A stretch of 64,000 bases of DNA from assembly GCA_963663775.1 (NCBI GenBank), contig OY760624.1, positions 1,798,001 through 1,862,000 on the forward strand, written 5' to 3'. Every line of letters begins with the position of its first letter. Within the stretch, counting starts at the first letter, position 1. The DNA comes from G963663775 sp963663775. Lineage in GTDB: Bacteria > Bacillota > Clostridia > Oscillospirales > Butyricicoccaceae. The notes under the pieces were generated by a model. It was not told the origin of the DNA. It did no database searches and saw nothing but the letters and a program-made list of their open reading frames with translations. Of the stretch, positions 16,363 to 25,219 are shown in pieces. Position numbers and translations under genes: made by a program.

Positions 16363-16923
16363 ATGCAGCTCAACACGGTAACATTGGCACACACATTTCT
16401 GAAGCAATTCGTCAAAGAGGGGGATATTTGTATTGATGCAACCGCAGGGCGTGGAAGAGATACCGAATTGCTCTGTGAATTGGCAGGCGAAACAGGACAT
16501 GTTTTCGCATTTGATGTACAGCCCTCTGCGGTGCAGCAGACCACGGAACGGCTGGCAGTGCGGCAATTTTCGAGCAGAGCCACGGTGCTGTTGGATTGCC
16601 ATAGCCATATGGAACACTATGCAGAGCCGGAAAGTGTCCATGCCATTGTGTTTAATTTTGGGTATCTGCCCGGCGGTGACCATACCATATGCACCAAGGC
16701 AGACACCAGCATTGCAGCGATTGAGGCAGGTATGCGCTTGCTGCGGGCAGGCGGGGGCATGAGCTTATCGCTGTATTATGGTGGGGTGACTGGTTATGAG
16801 GAGCGTGACCGTTTGCTGGAATACTTTCGGCAAATCCCGCAAAAGGACTATACCGTGCTGATAGGCTCGTTTGCAAATCGCCAGAATGACCCGCCGCTTT
16901 CGGTATGGATTCTCAAAGAATAA
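16363..16923 (+). CDS. mnmM: Class I SAM methyltransferase, MnmM (YtqB) type
   Basis: A 186-residue Rossmann-fold methyltransferase with GGAGG ahead of its ATG. The SAM-binding motif I is IDATAGRGRDTE, and the later FNFGYLPGGDH is the family hallmark shared with Bacillus YtqB. YtqB/MnmM performs the last methylation of the wobble uridine (nm5s2U to mnm5s2U) in certain tRNAs in Gram-positive bacteria that lack the MnmC methyltransferase. Length and motifs match this family throughout. It stands alone with its own promoter and a shared terminator. The function is assigned by family; the tRNA target is inferred. Confidence 0.85.
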   Translation: MQLNTVTLAHTFLKQFVKEGDICIDATAGRGRDTELLCELAGETGHVFAFDVQPSAVQQTTERLAVRQFSSRATVLLDCHSHMEHYAEPESVHAIVFNFGYLPGGDHTICTKADTSIAAIEAGMRLLRAGGGMSLSLYYGGVTGYEERDRLLEYFRQIPQKDYTVLIGSFANRQNDPPLSVWILKE

Positions 16924-16935
16924 GCAGGTTCTCAG

Positions 16936-16977
16936 AAAAATACCCCCACGCATTCAGCTTACCGAATGCGTGGGGGT
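16936..16977 (-). terminator. Bidirectional terminator between convergent genes
   Basis: ACCCCCACGCATTC (16942-16955) pairs perfectly with GAATGCGTGGGGGT (16964-16977). On the minus strand it is followed by ATTTTT, making it a full terminator for the chemoreceptor gene; on the plus strand it ends the methyltransferase transcript. Confidence 0.88.
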
Positions 16978-16989
16978 TCAATTCAGATG

Positions 16990-18507
16990 CTACGCTTTCA
17001 TCTGCATCAGATTCAGGTCAACGCCAACAACGCCGAGAATTTCGCTGCGGCTGTCCCGATAGGGCATAGAAAGGGTTACACAGCGGTTTTTGGTGATGCC
17101 AGAAATATAGATTTTGGAAATATAGGTTTCCCCTTGTATGGCAGAGCGAAACCATTCTCGCATGGAGGCATTGACAATACCGGCGGAGGGGATGGAGCAG
17201 ATGAAGCGACCATTCGGTTCGTTTGTCCAGACCGCTTCCACAATGGCATGGTTCGATTGAAACTGTTCGAGCATTGCATGATGCAGGGCGGCATCTTTTC
17301 CTAAAATATGGGGGTTTTTGCACAGTTCTTGCTCCATAACGGTGAAAAATTCGGTGCAGATGGTTTTGGCATGCCCGTCCAGACTTTCGCCCTTGTCCAA
17401 GGAACTGCTTTCCGCAAGGTCAAGAAGCTCAGAGGACGCATCATTGAGGGTTCGGCTCATTTTGGAAATGTTTTCAATACCGCGATTTTGACTGCGTGCC
17501 ACATCATACACTTGGGAAACATGACTGCCCGTTCGTGTCATCAAGGATTCGATATGCGCAACACGAAGATTCATTTCATCCGCCAGTTTGGATTCGGTTT
17601 CTGAAATGGTGCCAAGTCTGCCGACCATCTTGACAACATCTCGGAAAGATTGGTCAATTCGCTTCAGATTTTCGTCGATAACCGTGGAATTGCGCACGCC
17701 GTTGTCCACACGGCTGGCATTTTCTTTGGACACTTGATACACATCATTGATGTCCTGCTGGATGGTATCCACCAGTTCGCTGATGTCACCCACCGAACTG
17801 TCGGTGATGGATGCCAACATTTGAAATTCTTTTGCCACAACGGCAAAACTATTGCCGCTTTGTCCGGCACGAGCCGACTCCACAGAGGCATTGATGGCGA
17901 TAATGTGCATTTTCTGCGAAATTTCGCTGATTTTTTTGACAATGGTCAAAATATCTTCCGAGGTGCTTTTGAGTTTTTCGATGCGTGCGTCAGCGGTATT
18001 GCTGGTTTCCTTGATGGCTTTCATGGTGTCAACGATATGTAAAATTTCTGACATACCGGATTGAATGGTTGCAAACGATGTTTGGCTGATGTCTTCCATC
18101 GTCACAGCGGACGCATGGGTTTCATCCGCCAGACCAATCATTTCTTTGATGTGCCGAATGGTATCTTGCAGGCTTGTGTTGACATCCGAGGTCAAAGTGC
18201 TCATTTCCTTGGTTTTCTCAAATAATTCCTTGGAGCTTGCATTGTTTTCCGCAATTGTGATGCCAATCTCTTGAGAAACCGAGGTGATGCGGGTCGATGC
18301 CACATTCAATTCCTTGGATAAATCAGAAATTTGGGTTTGCAGCTGCCGTTCAGAAGCGGCTGTTTTGTAGCTGCTGAATAGCGTGATTGCCACCATTATT
18401 AGCACAAAAAGCAGCGTAGAGATGATTTTTGGCATCGCATCTGTGTAAAAAACAGCAGAAAAGGCAAGAATGAAAAGAAGTTGTGCGCTCATCAAAAATT
18501 TTCGCAT
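16990..18507 (-). CDS. Methyl-accepting chemotaxis protein with C-terminal sensor domain
   Basis: A 505-residue chemoreceptor; ATG at 18507 directly behind GGAGG. Two closely spaced membrane helices at the N-terminus (about 7-24 and 28-46) leave almost no external part. Residues about 60-370 are helical signalling coiled coil with a recognisable but divergent tip (IIAINASVESARAGQSG, SFAVVAKEFQMLA). After it, residues about 385-505 look like a PDC/Cache-type sensor (WTNEPNGRFICSIP, GVVGVDLNLM), which here would lie in the cytoplasm. Receptors normally carry the sensor before the signalling part, so the order is reversed. It probably senses an internal signal. It is transcribed alone with a leader hairpin. 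Confidence 0.85.
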   Translation of the reverse strand: MRKFLMSAQLLFILAFSAVFYTDAMPKIISTLLFVLIMVAITLFSSYKTAASERQLQTQISDLSKELNVASTRITSVSQEIGITIAENNASSKELFEKTKEMSTLTSDVNTSLQDTIRHIKEMIGLADETHASAVTMEDISQTSFATIQSGMSEILHIVDTMKAIKETSNTADARIEKLKSTSEDILTIVKKISEISQKMHIIAINASVESARAGQSGNSFAVVAKEFQMLASITDSSVGDISELVDTIQQDINDVYQVSKENASRVDNGVRNSTVIDENLKRIDQSFRDVVKMVGRLGTISETESKLADEMNLRVAHIESLMTRTGSHVSQVYDVARSQNRGIENISKMSRTLNDASSELLDLAESSSLDKGESLDGHAKTICTEFFTVMEQELCKNPHILGKDAALHHAMLEQFQSNHAIVEAVWTNEPNGRFICSIPSAGIVNASMREWFRSAIQGETYISKIYISGITKNRCVTLSMPYRDSRSEILGVVGVDLNLMQMKA

Positions 18508-18530
18508 GTTGACCTCCAAAAAAAGAAGCC

Positions 18531-18559
18531 AAGGCAGAAAAAAAGTGTCTTTCTGCCTT
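18531..18559 (-). other. Leader hairpin of chemoreceptor gene, attenuator-like
   Basis: AAGGCAGAAA (18531-18540) pairs perfectly with TTTCTGCCTT (18550-18559). On the minus strand it lies between the promoter and the ribosome binding site and is followed, after a few bases, by seven T residues. It could end transcription early or hide the ribosome binding site. Confidence 0.45.
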
Positions 18560-18580
18560 AAGCTCCATTACTTATTAAAT

Positions 18581-18609
18581 AGTATAGCAGTTTTTTTAAA
18601 GAAATACAA
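18581..18609 (-). promoter_or_regulatory. Promoter of the C-terminal-sensor chemoreceptor
   Basis: Minus strand TTGTAT (18604-18609), a 17-base spacer and TATACT (18581-18586) with an extended TGC. The same TTGTAT/17/TATACT pattern drives the kinase operon at 52574. Confidence 0.7.
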
Positions 18610-18648
18610 GTGTTAGAACGATTCATTTGATGGAATTGCGGAAAACAG

Positions 18649-19413
18649 TCATGCGGGAAGGTGTAGATAAGCATGCAAATGTTTCAATAGGCAATCCGAG
18701 AACAGTTCCTGCTCTGCTGCAAAAATGATATGGCGTTCCTGCTGCAGCGAAGCTTGCAGGGTGTGGGGTGCAAATGCAATATCTGCCGCCTGCAGCATGG
18801 AAATATCAAAAACGCTATCCCCAGCTGCAATCACCTTTTCTACGTGTAGTTTCTGTCGAAATCGCTGTACAGCAATGCCTTTCTGCAGTTTTTTTGGCAC
18901 AACATATATTTTGCAGCCATTTTGCAAAATATCCACAGGTTGGGTATGTAATGCATGCTGCAGTCTTGCCATGGTTGCAGCTGGGGCATTGCTTTTGGTG
19001 AAAATAAACAAATCATGGATGTTTCTGACCGCAAAGCATACATCTCCATCTTGTTCTAAAATTGTCACTGCTTGCGCTAAGGCTTCCTGTGCCTCCTGTA
19101 TCATGGCAAGGGATGCTTGATACCACGCTTCATTGACAACACCGTTTTCCAACAAAATTCCGCCGTTGCAAACCAAGGCGTAGGCAGGGCGAGGGATACC
19201 CAAATCAATCCGCTGATACTGTTCCATGGTTCGTGTCGTGGTGGGGACAAGCAAACAGTGCTGCGCCACTTGCTGCAGCATGCGATAGGAAGCTGCGGTC
19301 ATAAAGGAGATGTCACGCCCTTCGTATCGTTCCACACAGTGCGTTTCCCTGCCAATGTCATGCTTATAGGAATAAATTAAGGTATTGTCTAAATCTGCAT
19401 GAAAAACAATCAT
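18649..19413 (-). CDS. HAD-superfamily phosphatase of the Ter island
   Basis: A 254-residue hydrolase; ATG at 19413 lies eight bases behind AGGAGG, while an upstream in-frame GTG overlaps that site. The HAD nucleophile motif is FHADLDNTLIYS near the start, and the metal-binding end motif is AAGDSVFDISML near residue 205. It resembles the sugar- or nucleotide-phosphate phosphatases of the Cof/trehalose-phosphatase type. It is the last gene behind YceG, TelA, three TerD and a Ca2+ ATPase. HAD phosphatases are a standard part of the predicted nucleoside-like metabolite pathway in Ter systems, working with the phosphoribosyltransferases coded on the plus strand. The substrate is unknown. Confidence 0.85.
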   Translation of the reverse strand: MIVFHADLDNTLIYSYKHDIGRETHCVERYEGRDISFMTAASYRMLQQVAQHCLLVPTTTRTMEQYQRIDLGIPRPAYALVCNGGILLENGVVNEAWYQASLAMIQEAQEALAQAVTILEQDGDVCFAVRNIHDLFIFTKSNAPAATMARLQHALHTQPVDILQNGCKIYVVPKKLQKGIAVQRFRQKLHVEKVIAAGDSVFDISMLQAADIAFAPHTLQASLQQERHIIFAAEQELFSDCLLKHLHAYLHLPA

Positions 19414-19427
19414 GTCTAACACCTCCT

Positions 19428-19469
19428 AAAAAAATTGGTATGTGACGTTGTATATATCACATACCAATT
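19428..19469 (-). terminator. Terminator-like hairpin between Ca2+ ATPase and HAD genes
   Basis: AATTGGTATGTGA (19434-19446) pairs perfectly with TCACATACCAATT (19457-19469). On the minus strand it is followed by seven T residues, which run straight into the AGGAGG of the HAD gene. It should reduce expression of the phosphatase relative to the upstream operon. Confidence 0.8.
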
Positions 19470-19477
19470 CCGAAAAA

Positions 19478-22138
19478 TTATTTCACCAGACGGCCGACAA
19501 TGGCTTTTCGAATCATATCTATAGGAATCATCGTAAATGCCAGCACAACCACGAGCAGCCAGCCTTGGATGCCAAACGGCACGCAGCTGAACATGTTGCC
19601 AATCCAATGGAATGCCACGAATGGCACACGTGCCGCATTGACAATCACCGCCTGTACAGCAATGATGATGAAAAATACCTTTAAGAAATCACGGTTTTCA
19701 TCCAGTCCCTTGAAAATGCCGAAACGTTCATCACGCACATTGAAGCCGTTGAACAGCGCACTGATGATGAACAGCACAAAGTATGCCGTTAGCAACTGCT
19801 CTTCATTTGCAAAAAATGCTGCAAAAAATGGAAGTTTCAAGAACAAAAAGCTCAGTACGGTCAGCCAAGTGCCCATCACCAAAATCTGCGCCATCATTTT
19901 GGCGCTGACGATGTTTTCATCACGTCTTCTGGGCTTTTCCTGCATGTATTTTTCCTGTGCAGGTTCATTGCCCAGCATGATGGCACCCAGTCCGTCCATC
20001 ACCAGATTCACAAACAGCAAATGCGTGACCTTCAGCGGCTCTTCCACGCCAAAGAAGGGGGCAATGGCACTTACGACCACCGCTGCAACATTGATGACCA
20101 GCTGGAATTTGCAGAACTTGAGGATATTGTGATAAATAGTTCTGCCATACCAAATAGCATCCTTGATAGATTTGAAATTATCATCCAAAATCACAATTTT
20201 GCCGGCTTCCTTCGCCGCTTCTGTGCCGCTGCCCATGGCAAAGCCGACATCGGCACGTTTCAGTGCGGGCGAATCGTTCACGCCGTCCCCTGTCATACCG
20301 ACAACGAGGTTCATCTCTTGACACAAGCGCACCATACGGGACTTGTCTGTAGGCAAAGCTCTTGCAATGACACGAATGTGGGGAATCATCTTTTTGACTT
20401 CTTCATCCGTCATGTCATTGAGCTGCGCAGAGGAGATGGCACGGTCGGCGGCATCCTGCAACAGTCCGGCATCCTTGGCAATGGCAACGGCGGTTTCCAA
20501 ACGGTCACCGGTAATCATGACCACTTGGATGCCTGCCTTCTGCACTTCGGTGATGGCTTCTTTTGCTTCGGGGCGTACATCATCACGGATGCCCACCAAG
20601 CCAATGATGACAATATCCTCGTGAATGGTGTCTTCCACCAATGCTTTTTCGGAATAGCCAAACGCCAGCACACGCATTGCCTTGGATGCCAATTCCTCGA
20701 TTTTTCGGTCTAAAACGGCTTTGTCGAGTGCTCTGGGCGTACCGCTTTCATCTAAATAGTGAGAAGCAACAGCCAACAGCTTTTCCGGTGCACCCTTATA
20801 AAAGGTGCCAACCCCTTGGATGCTTGCCTGGCTGAATTTATTGGAGGAATTGAAGCCTTGCAGAGCAGTGATGGCACATTCTTCGTCCTGCATCAGTGCG
20901 GTATAGGTCTGTTCTCCGATGAATTTCATCAGTGCTTGGTCTGTAGCATTGCCGCCAATGACCCGATGTTCGGCGTCAAACATTGACTGCGTGTTTTTTC
21001 CAATCGCCAAATCCAACAGGGCCTTCACCTTGCTATGGTGGCTCAAATCATCCATGGGAATGGAATTGCCGTCGGCGGTGAAGAAATCCACCACCTCAAG
21101 ACGTCCCTTGGTAATCGTGCCCGTTTTATCACTGAACAAAATATTCAGCGAGCCTGCGGTTTCAATACCAACTGCCTTGCGCACCAACACGTTATGGTTC
21201 AACATTTTGCTGGTGTTCTGCATCAAGACCAGAGAAATCATCAGCGGCAAGCCCTCTGGCACGGCACACACGATAATCACCACCGCAAGCGAAACCGCCC
21301 GCATGACATCCCGCAGGATTTCACTGATGCCGCTTGCAAAATAGGCACTGAAGCCGCCGGCCGACAGGATGAAGAACGCAAAATACAACAAGGCAATCAC
21401 CGTTGCGCCGATATATCCAAAGGTCGAAATTTGGTCTGCCAGCTTGGACAATTTCACCTTCAAGGGGGAATCTGGCTCGCTTTCCTGCATTTCCTCCGCC
21501 ATTTTGCCCATCATGGTTTTCAAACCAACCTTGCGCACGTCCAGAATGCCCTCGCCGTCAAATATCACCGCACCACGGAACAGCGAATGACGGTCTACAA
21601 AGGTATCGCCGGTGATGTCTTCGGCAAGCTGCACATCGGTGGTAGCAGCCTCTTTTTTGCATTCCTCGGCTTCGCCGTTGAGTGCAGAATTATCCACCCG
21701 CAGGCTGCCGGAAACCAAAATGCCATCGGCAGGAATCTTGTCGCCGGATTGCAGCAGCACCTTGTCCCCCACAACGACATCATCTACATCAATCACGACC
21801 ATTAAGCCATTTCGATGCACCTTGCACTGGTCTTTTTTGGTGTTATCCTTGAGTTCCCGATACTTGCTGTCGCTTGCCACGCTGGTCTTAGCAGATACCA
21901 CCGCCACAATCAAAACCGCCACAATCGTGCCGATGGGTTCATAAATCTCAGCATATCCTAAGAAAAACATGACAATCATCAGTGCAGCGATTGCCAACAA
22001 AATTTTAATCATGGGGTCGCCAAAGGTTTCTCGAAACGCCTCCCAAAACGTGGTTGGTTCAGAATCTGGAATGGCGTTTGCACCATATTTGGCTCTGGAA
22101 GCCTCGACTTCCTGCTCCGAAAGTCCTTGAAATTTCAT
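19478..22138 (-). CDS. P-type calcium-transporting ATPase
   Basis: An 886-residue ion pump of the SERCA/PMCA (P2) class. The ATG at 22138 is preceded by AAGGAG; a longer open frame upstream is spurious. The N-terminal cation-ATPase domain, the A-domain, the phosphorylation site DKTGTITKG and the P-domain motif MTGDGVNDSPALKRAD are all present, with about ten membrane helices. The PEGLP motif in helix 4 (VPEGLPLMISL) is typical of calcium pumps. It would export Ca2+ using ATP. It lies in the Ter operon, whose TerD proteins bind calcium, so it probably sets the calcium level they sense. Hairpins flank the gene on both sides. Confidence 0.93.
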   Translation of the reverse strand: MKFQGLSEQEVEASRAKYGANAIPDSEPTTFWEAFRETFGDPMIKILLAIAALMIVMFFLGYAEIYEPIGTIVAVLIVAVVSAKTSVASDSKYRELKDNTKKDQCKVHRNGLMVVIDVDDVVVGDKVLLQSGDKIPADGILVSGSLRVDNSALNGEAEECKKEAATTDVQLAEDITGDTFVDRHSLFRGAVIFDGEGILDVRKVGLKTMMGKMAEEMQESEPDSPLKVKLSKLADQISTFGYIGATVIALLYFAFFILSAGGFSAYFASGISEILRDVMRAVSLAVVIIVCAVPEGLPLMISLVLMQNTSKMLNHNVLVRKAVGIETAGSLNILFSDKTGTITKGRLEVVDFFTADGNSIPMDDLSHHSKVKALLDLAIGKNTQSMFDAEHRVIGGNATDQALMKFIGEQTYTALMQDEECAITALQGFNSSNKFSQASIQGVGTFYKGAPEKLLAVASHYLDESGTPRALDKAVLDRKIEELASKAMRVLAFGYSEKALVEDTIHEDIVIIGLVGIRDDVRPEAKEAITEVQKAGIQVVMITGDRLETAVAIAKDAGLLQDAADRAISSAQLNDMTDEEVKKMIPHIRVIARALPTDKSRMVRLCQEMNLVVGMTGDGVNDSPALKRADVGFAMGSGTEAAKEAGKIVILDDNFKSIKDAIWYGRTIYHNILKFCKFQLVINVAAVVVSAIAPFFGVEEPLKVTHLLFVNLVMDGLGAIMLGNEPAQEKYMQEKPRRRDENIVSAKMMAQILVMGTWLTVLSFLFLKLPFFAAFFANEEQLLTAYFVLFIISALFNGFNVRDERFGIFKGLDENRDFLKVFFIIIAVQAVIVNAARVPFVAFHWIGNMFSCVPFGIQGWLLVVVLAFTMIPIDMIRKAIVGRLVK

Positions 22139-22175
22139 ATCATTATAAACTCCTTTGCAATGCAAAATTGCGGTG

Positions 22176-22223
22176 AAAAAGAGGGAGGAGGAGAACAGCT
22201 GATGCGCAGGATTCTCCTCCTCC
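22176..22223 (-). terminator. Terminator-like hairpin between terD and Ca2+ ATPase genes
   Basis: GGAGGAGGAGAA (22184-22195) pairs perfectly with TTCTCCTCCTCC (22212-22223). On the minus strand CCCTC and then five T residues follow. It lies inside the operon and should lower transcription of the pump compared with the TerD genes. Confidence 0.7.
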
Positions 22224-22245
22224 ACTCGATGGACAGACCTTCTGT

Positions 22246-22836
22246 TTAGTGATAGCGGTTGACAATGTCCGCCAGACCGGAGTCGGTGGTGCCTTGTCCA
22301 ATGGCATTGAATTTCCATTCGCCATTGTGGCGATAGACTTCTCCGAAAATCATCGCTGTCATGTTGGAATAATCATCGGTCAAGTTGTATCGGCACATTT
22401 CTTGATTGGTTTTGCCGTCTACCAAGCGGATAAAAGCATTTTGAATCATGCCAAAGTGCTGATTTCTCTGCTTTGCCTGATAAATGTTGGCAACCAAAAC
22501 AATGCGGTCATATTGTGTGGGAATTTTCGCAAGGTCGGCAACAATTTGCTCATCATCGCCATCTCCTGCACCTGTCAGGTTATCGCCCATATGTTGTACG
22601 GTGCCGGAATTATGTTTTAAGTTCCCAAAATACACCAAATCCTCTTTTTTTAGAAACTTTCCGCCTTGCAGAAGCAGTGCAGACGCATCACAGTCTACTG
22701 CCTGCGGCTTGAGCGAAAAAAATCCGCCCTTGGAACGCTTGACTTCATCCCAACCCAAACCAATGATGACCTTTGAAAGACCTGCGTTATCCTTGGACAA
22801 GCTGACCTTTTGACCTTTTTGCAAGCTAACTGACAT
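22246..22836 (-). CDS. TerD-family calcium-binding stress protein (divergent paralogue)
   Basis: A 196-residue protein of the TerD/CABP family, ATG behind AAGGAG. It starts SVSLQKGQKVSLSKDNAGLS and has the family calcium-site segments DCDASALLL and GDNLTGAGDGDDEQI. It is the third and most divergent of three tandem TerD genes: its first calcium site is DCDAS instead of DFDLD, and a short insertion (KRSKGGFFSLKPQ) precedes it, as in the TerZ type. TerD proteins are cytoplasmic, bind Ca2+ and assemble at the membrane with TerC-like partners during stress, including tellurite exposure. The precise role is not known. Confidence 0.92.
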   Translation of the reverse strand: MSVSLQKGQKVSLSKDNAGLSKVIIGLGWDEVKRSKGGFFSLKPQAVDCDASALLLQGGKFLKKEDLVYFGNLKHNSGTVQHMGDNLTGAGDGDDEQIVADLAKIPTQYDRIVLVANIYQAKQRNQHFGMIQNAFIRLVDGKTNQEMCRYNLTDDYSNMTAMIFGEVYRHNGEWKFNAIGQGTTDSGLADIVNRYH

Positions 22837-22867
22837 ATTGTTCTCCTTTGTTCAAAAACGGCGTTCT

Positions 22868-23449
22868 TTATTCAACTTCAATGCCATAATTTGTGCACAA
22901 AGCGGCGAGTCCACCTTGATAACCGCTTCCGATGGCGTTAAACTTCCATTCGCCATTGTTTTGATACAATTCCCCAAACACAGCGGCGGTTTCAATGGAA
23001 AAATCTTCGTCCAAATCATAGCGCAGCAATTCTTCGCCAGTTTCTTCATTATAAATGCGGATAAAGGCATTGTTTACCTGTCCAAAATTCTGCCGTCTGG
23101 CTTCTGCATCATAGATGGTAACGGTGAAGGCAATTTTGCTGATGGTTTGCGGCACCAAGGCCAACTGGATTTTGATTTGCTCATCATCGCCATCGCCGGC
23201 ACCGGTCAAGTTATCACCCATATGCTCGACCGCACCAGACGGATGCTTGAGGTTTCCAAAGAAGACAAAATCTTCGGGTTTTGAGGTTTTGCCGCTGTCG
23301 GTCAACAAAAATGCAGCGGTGTCCAAATCAAAATCTCCGCCCGTATCAAATTGGTTGACATCCCAGCCCAAGCCTACGACAACCTTGGAAAGTCCCGGAT
23401 TACCTTTTGTAATGCTTACTTTTTGACCTTTTTGTAAATTGATTGGCAT
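22868..23449 (-). CDS. TerD-family calcium-binding stress protein
   Basis: A 193-residue TerD protein of standard length. Calcium-binding segments are FDLDTAAFLL near residue 40 and GDNLTGAGDGDDEQI near residue 80; the C-terminal signature GEWKFNAIGSGYQGGL is intact. It is the middle of three tandem copies and much closer to the upstream copy than to the downstream one, which points to a more recent duplication. Gaps between the genes are only 14-31 bases, so they are co-transcribed. See the other copies for the family role. Confidence 0.94.
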   Translation of the reverse strand: MPINLQKGQKVSITKGNPGLSKVVVGLGWDVNQFDTGGDFDLDTAAFLLTDSGKTSKPEDFVFFGNLKHPSGAVEHMGDNLTGAGDGDDEQIKIQLALVPQTISKIAFTVTIYDAEARRQNFGQVNNAFIRIYNEETGEELLRYDLDEDFSIETAAVFGELYQNNGEWKFNAIGSGYQGGLAALCTNYGIEVE

Positions 23450-23463
23450 ACTCTTAAATCTCC

Positions 23464-24045
23464 TTACGCAACTTCAATTCCATAATGGCCGCACAATGCC
23501 GCCAAACCGCCTTGGAAACCGCTTCCAATGGCATTGAATTTCCATTCGCCGTTGTGGCGATACAATTCACCGACTACCACTGCGGTTTCAATGGAAAAAT
23601 CTTCGCCCAAATCATATCGAATCATCTCCATGCCGTTGGATTCATCCACAATGCGGATAAAGGCATTGGAAACCTGACCGAAGTTTTGCCGCTTCGCTTC
23701 TGCGTCATAAATGGTAACAGTAAAGGCAATTCTTTCGATATTGGCAGGAATCTTGCTCAAATCAATCATGATTTGCTCGTCATCCCCTTCACCGTCGCCC
23801 GTGAGGTTATCTCCCATGTGCTGCACAGAGTCGCTGGTATGCGTTAGATTTCCATAAAATACAAATTCTTTTTCGGTGGGGCACTTGCCGCTCTCATTCA
23901 ATAAAAAAGCAGCAGCATCCAAATCGAAATTGGCGCCGGAATCAAAGGCGTTGACATCCCAACCCAAGCCTACCATAATATTTTGCAGCTTTGGATTTCC
24001 TTTGGTCAAATCGACTTTCTGTCCTTTGGATAAATTGATGGGCAT
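23464..24045 (-). CDS. TerD-family calcium-binding stress protein
   Basis: First TerD copy of the operon, 193 residues. It shares the N-terminal block (PINLSKGQKVDLTKGNP), the calcium segments FDLDAAAFLL and GDNLTGDGEGDDEQI, and the closing GEWKFNAIGSGFQGGL with the next copy. It follows TelA after 17 bases. Bacillus subtilis has the same arrangement of several TerD paralogues (yceC, yceD, yceE) beside yceG and the TelA gene yceH, which supports a conserved general-stress role rather than simple tellurite resistance. Confidence 0.94.
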   Translation of the reverse strand: MPINLSKGQKVDLTKGNPKLQNIMVGLGWDVNAFDSGANFDLDAAAFLLNESGKCPTEKEFVFYGNLTHTSDSVQHMGDNLTGDGEGDDEQIMIDLSKIPANIERIAFTVTIYDAEAKRQNFGQVSNAFIRIVDESNGMEMIRYDLGEDFSIETAVVVGELYRHNGEWKFNAIGSGFQGGLAALCGHYGIEVA

Positions 24046-24062
24046 AGTTGTTTCCTCCTATC

Positions 24063-25217
24063 TCATTGCTTCGGCAAAGCGTCCGGCATGTGATACCGTT
24101 GATTAAACTCGGTTTTGATATTTTCCAAACGTGCTTGATCTTCCAAACGCTGTTTTCTTGCTGTTTCTTGAATCTGCATGGTTTCATCGATGCCGGAAAC
24201 AATGGTGCGCCAAGTGGTTTCCAGCGTTTCAATTTTGATGGAACTGCCGGATGCCAGTTGGGCGGTCAGTTTGGACTGTTCCACTGTGTTTCTGGCGTTT
24301 TTAATCAGCATTTCGTTGGTTTTTTCATCCAATGCAGACATGGCTTCTGCCTGCACTCGCTGTCGTTTCAGCATGATTGCCTGCGCCAGTGCCTGCTTAA
24401 ACACAGGCAGCGTGATGATGAAAGCAGAATTGATTTTGCGCACCAGATTCATATTGCTGAATTCCATGGTTTTAATCATAGGAATGGATTGTATCGCAAC
24501 ATTTTCCGCCGTGCGCAAATCTTGTGTGCGCTGTTCTAGCATCATCAGCGCTTGGTCGAGTGCCTGAATTTCAAACTGCATGGCATTGTTTCCGGTGCGT
24601 TCCATTTCCTGCCGCTGCTGTGCAACGTAAGCTTCCAATTCCTTGCAGCCTTGCTCGCCTGCCAAAATGTATTTGACCAATTCATGATAATAAGCAACAT
24701 TGGCACGGAACATATCATCCAGTTTGCGGTTGGATTGCTTGATTTCCGATTCATATTGCTTGAGCTGGACATAAATTTTGTCGACTTCCTCGCCCATGGT
24801 GTGATATTTCGCCAAAATTTTATCAAGTTGCTTGCGCAGGTTGCCAAACAGTTTATTGAACAGGCTGGGATTGTTTTGAATTTCCTCAATGTCAAATTTC
24901 GACATGATTTTGGATAAGGTTGTGAGCATTTCGCTGGAACTATCAATTTGTGATAAATTCATGCTGTTCAAAACGATGTCAGATGCTTTGGAAACCTCCT
25001 CGGCGGCACTGGCACCAAAGGATACAATCGTTTCCAAATTGTGCACTTCGATTTGACTGCAAAGGGCATCAACCTCTGCGGAATCCACGAGTTCTGCATT
25101 CATTTGCTCACGGTCTGCCACGATATTGTATGGCACGACTGCGGTTTCGGTCTGTGCGCTTTCGGCTGCAGGCAGGTCCTGCGGCTGTGGAGCAGCTTTG
25201 CTAAAATCCAAACCCAT
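24063..25217 (-). CDS. TelA-like toxic anion resistance protein
   Basis: A 384-residue, highly helical cytoplasmic protein of the TelA family (PF05816). Family landmarks: an acidic variable N-terminus, then the coiled region with LRKQLDKILAKYHTMGEEVDKI and the C-terminal block MKTMEFSNMNLVRKINSAFI, then IITLPVFKQALAQAI. It is the usual partner of TerD proteins, and its biochemical activity is unknown. The gene begins two bases after the YceG stop and runs into the first terD gene, so it is co-expressed with both. This is the same gene order logic as Bacillus yceG-yceH. Confidence 0.93.
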   Translation of the reverse strand: MGLDFSKAAPQPQDLPAAESAQTETAVVPYNIVADREQMNAELVDSAEVDALCSQIEVHNLETIVSFGASAAEEVSKASDIVLNSMNLSQIDSSSEMLTTLSKIMSKFDIEEIQNNPSLFNKLFGNLRKQLDKILAKYHTMGEEVDKIYVQLKQYESEIKQSNRKLDDMFRANVAYYHELVKYILAGEQGCKELEAYVAQQRQEMERTGNNAMQFEIQALDQALMMLEQRTQDLRTAENVAIQSIPMIKTMEFSNMNLVRKINSAFIITLPVFKQALAQAIMLKRQRVQAEAMSALDEKTNEMLIKNARNTVEQSKLTAQLASGSSIKIETLETTWRTIVSGIDETMQIQETARKQRLEDQARLENIKTEFNQRYHMPDALPKQ

Positions 25218-25219
25218 AG

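Noticed and set aside
22246..24045. Tandem repeat artefact of three similar genes
   Set aside because: The three terD genes differ at many residues, have separate ribosome sites and intact frames, so they are true paralogues.
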